From a virus, in the IMG/VR virus record IMGVR_UViG_3300044846_002368, positions 1 to 22,434 of that record: a stretch of DNA of 22,434 nucleotides; one strand, written 5' to 3'. Shown here in pieces: positions 22,044-22,434 of this stretch. The translations under genes and the position numbers were made by a program. Numbering within the stretch: position 1 is the first letter of the stretch; every line of letters begins with the position of its first letter. The notes beneath the pieces are model-generated. The model saw only the letters and a program-made list of their open reading frames with translations. It was not told the DNA's origin and did no database searches.

Positions 22044-22049
22044 TAGACA

Positions 22050-22316
22050 ATGGATTATCCTGAGGACCCAGAGTATGCTGAAGATGATGTTCTACAGCAG
22101 TACCTTGATGAAGAGGGTCTAGCCTTAGTACCTGTTGAATTCATGCGTGAATTGATGCTTCTTATGGAGGCTCACATAGTTAACCTATGCGGAATAGATA
22201 GAGACGAACTCAACGAGATAATGATACGCATGGAGGAGCTTCTTGGTGAAGAGGGTCTTATGGACCTATCCATGGAGGACATCATCGGCTGGGTAAATAC
22301 CTTAAAAGACGCCTAG
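22050..22316 (+). CDS. Acidic 88-aa protein of unknown function
   Basis: A very acidic protein (MDYPEDPEYAEDDVLQQYLD at the start; MEELLGEEGLMDLSMEDII later), Met- and Leu-rich, with predicted helices and no membrane span. One Cys occurs in VNLCGIDRDEL. I do not recognise the family. Such small acidic proteins are common among early phage genes and include DNA mimics and host-enzyme inhibitors, but nothing in this sequence proves such a role. It is the only plus-strand gene right of the recombinase, divergent from the 41-aa gene, with a leaderless-type promoter. A short hairpin (AAGAC/GTCTT) spans its stop codon without a T-run, so transcription may continue rightward. Confidence 0.68.
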   Translation: MDYPEDPEYAEDDVLQQYLDEEGLALVPVEFMRELMLLMEAHIVNLCGIDRDELNEIMIRMEELLGEEGLMDLSMEDIIGWVNTLKDA

Positions 22317-22322
22317 TCTTCC

Positions 22323-22331
22323 TGTTATAAT
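22323..22331 (+). promoter_or_regulatory. Extended -10 promoter facing the right edge
   Basis: TG-T-TATAAT is a perfect extended -10 element just after the 22050-22316 gene. The predicted start is near 22338. What it serves lies in the final 100 bp or beyond the window. Confidence 0.6.
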
Positions 22332-22337
22332 TTAACT

Positions 22338-22434
22338 ATCGCCACTGGCCTGGAGCCGCTACTAGTAGCTTGTCACGACGAAAGTGAAGTCTAGCTAATC
22401 CCGCTACTGCGAATCGTCCTGGACATGACGTACA
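22338..22434 (+). other. Untranslated leader or small RNA at the right edge
   Basis: No reading frame of useful length is visible before an ATG at 22424, which has no ribosome site and could start a gene running off the window. The stretch contains a perfect 12-bp palindrome, GCTACTAGTAGC (22358-22369), and a small TCAC/GTGA hairpin near 22373-22387. It does not fold as a tRNA by eye. It is either a structured leader for the next gene or a small RNA. Confidence 0.35.

Noticed and set aside
22338-22434. tRNA gene at the right edge
   Set aside because: No acceptor stem, anticodon arm or T-arm consensus could be arranged by eye.

Overview
The window looks like part of a tailed bacteriophage genome (Caudoviricetes), most likely a virus of an actinobacterium, perhaps from fresh water. 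The evidence is a very large set of collagen-like tail-fibre genes, a primase-polymerase/SF3 helicase, a CHAP-type endolysin, a metallophosphoesterase paired with a small HTH protein ending in a His-Arg-Arg-Gly...Cys-Arg-Cys motif (an actinophage pattern), and a secreted HNH nuclease of a type common in Actinobacteria. There is no rRNA, recognisable tRNA, CRISPR array or insertion sequence. Host and habitat are inferences from protein style only.

Layout. (1) 1-13896 is read on the minus strand. From upstream to downstream it holds a membrane-anchored protein (13896-13522), a 32-codon membrane peptide, an HTH protein, a metallophosphoesterase, four long collagen-like fibre proteins (11702-3347), two seven-repeat beta-propeller proteins (3343-948), a small fibre-tip-like protein, a helical accessory protein and a strong terminator. 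Beyond the terminator is the start of a sulfotransferase that runs off the window. A second strong terminator at 5215-5250 and promoter-like elements split the fibre genes into at least two transcription units. (2) 14121-18909 is read on the plus strand: primase-helicase, secreted HNH nuclease, GIY-YIG homing-type endonuclease and endolysin, closed by a hairpin that can terminate both strands at 18971-19016. (3) 19067-21652 is on the minus strand again: a small serine recombinase, then a fibronectin-III/glycine-rich adhesin and two small proteins joined by TAATG overlaps. (4) 21792-22434 holds a 41-codon minus-strand gene, a divergent acidic 88-aa gene and an extended -10 promoter facing the right edge.

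How the genes work together. The fibre, propeller and glycine-rich proteins would form the host-recognition apparatus. They are mosaics of a few beta-rich modules joined by Gly-X-Thr collagen spacers. The plus-strand block combines genome replication with cell lysis, and two nuclease genes are embedded in it. Several starts carry TGnTAnnnT extended -10 elements or a TAnnnT hexamer exactly 6 nt before ATG, suggesting a shared promoter style with some leaderless transcripts.

I found no clearly new defence or anti-defence system. The most unusual content is the modular adhesin locus (nested propellers, threonine-rich collagen, a recombinase beside an adhesin) and the signal-peptide-bearing nuclease.
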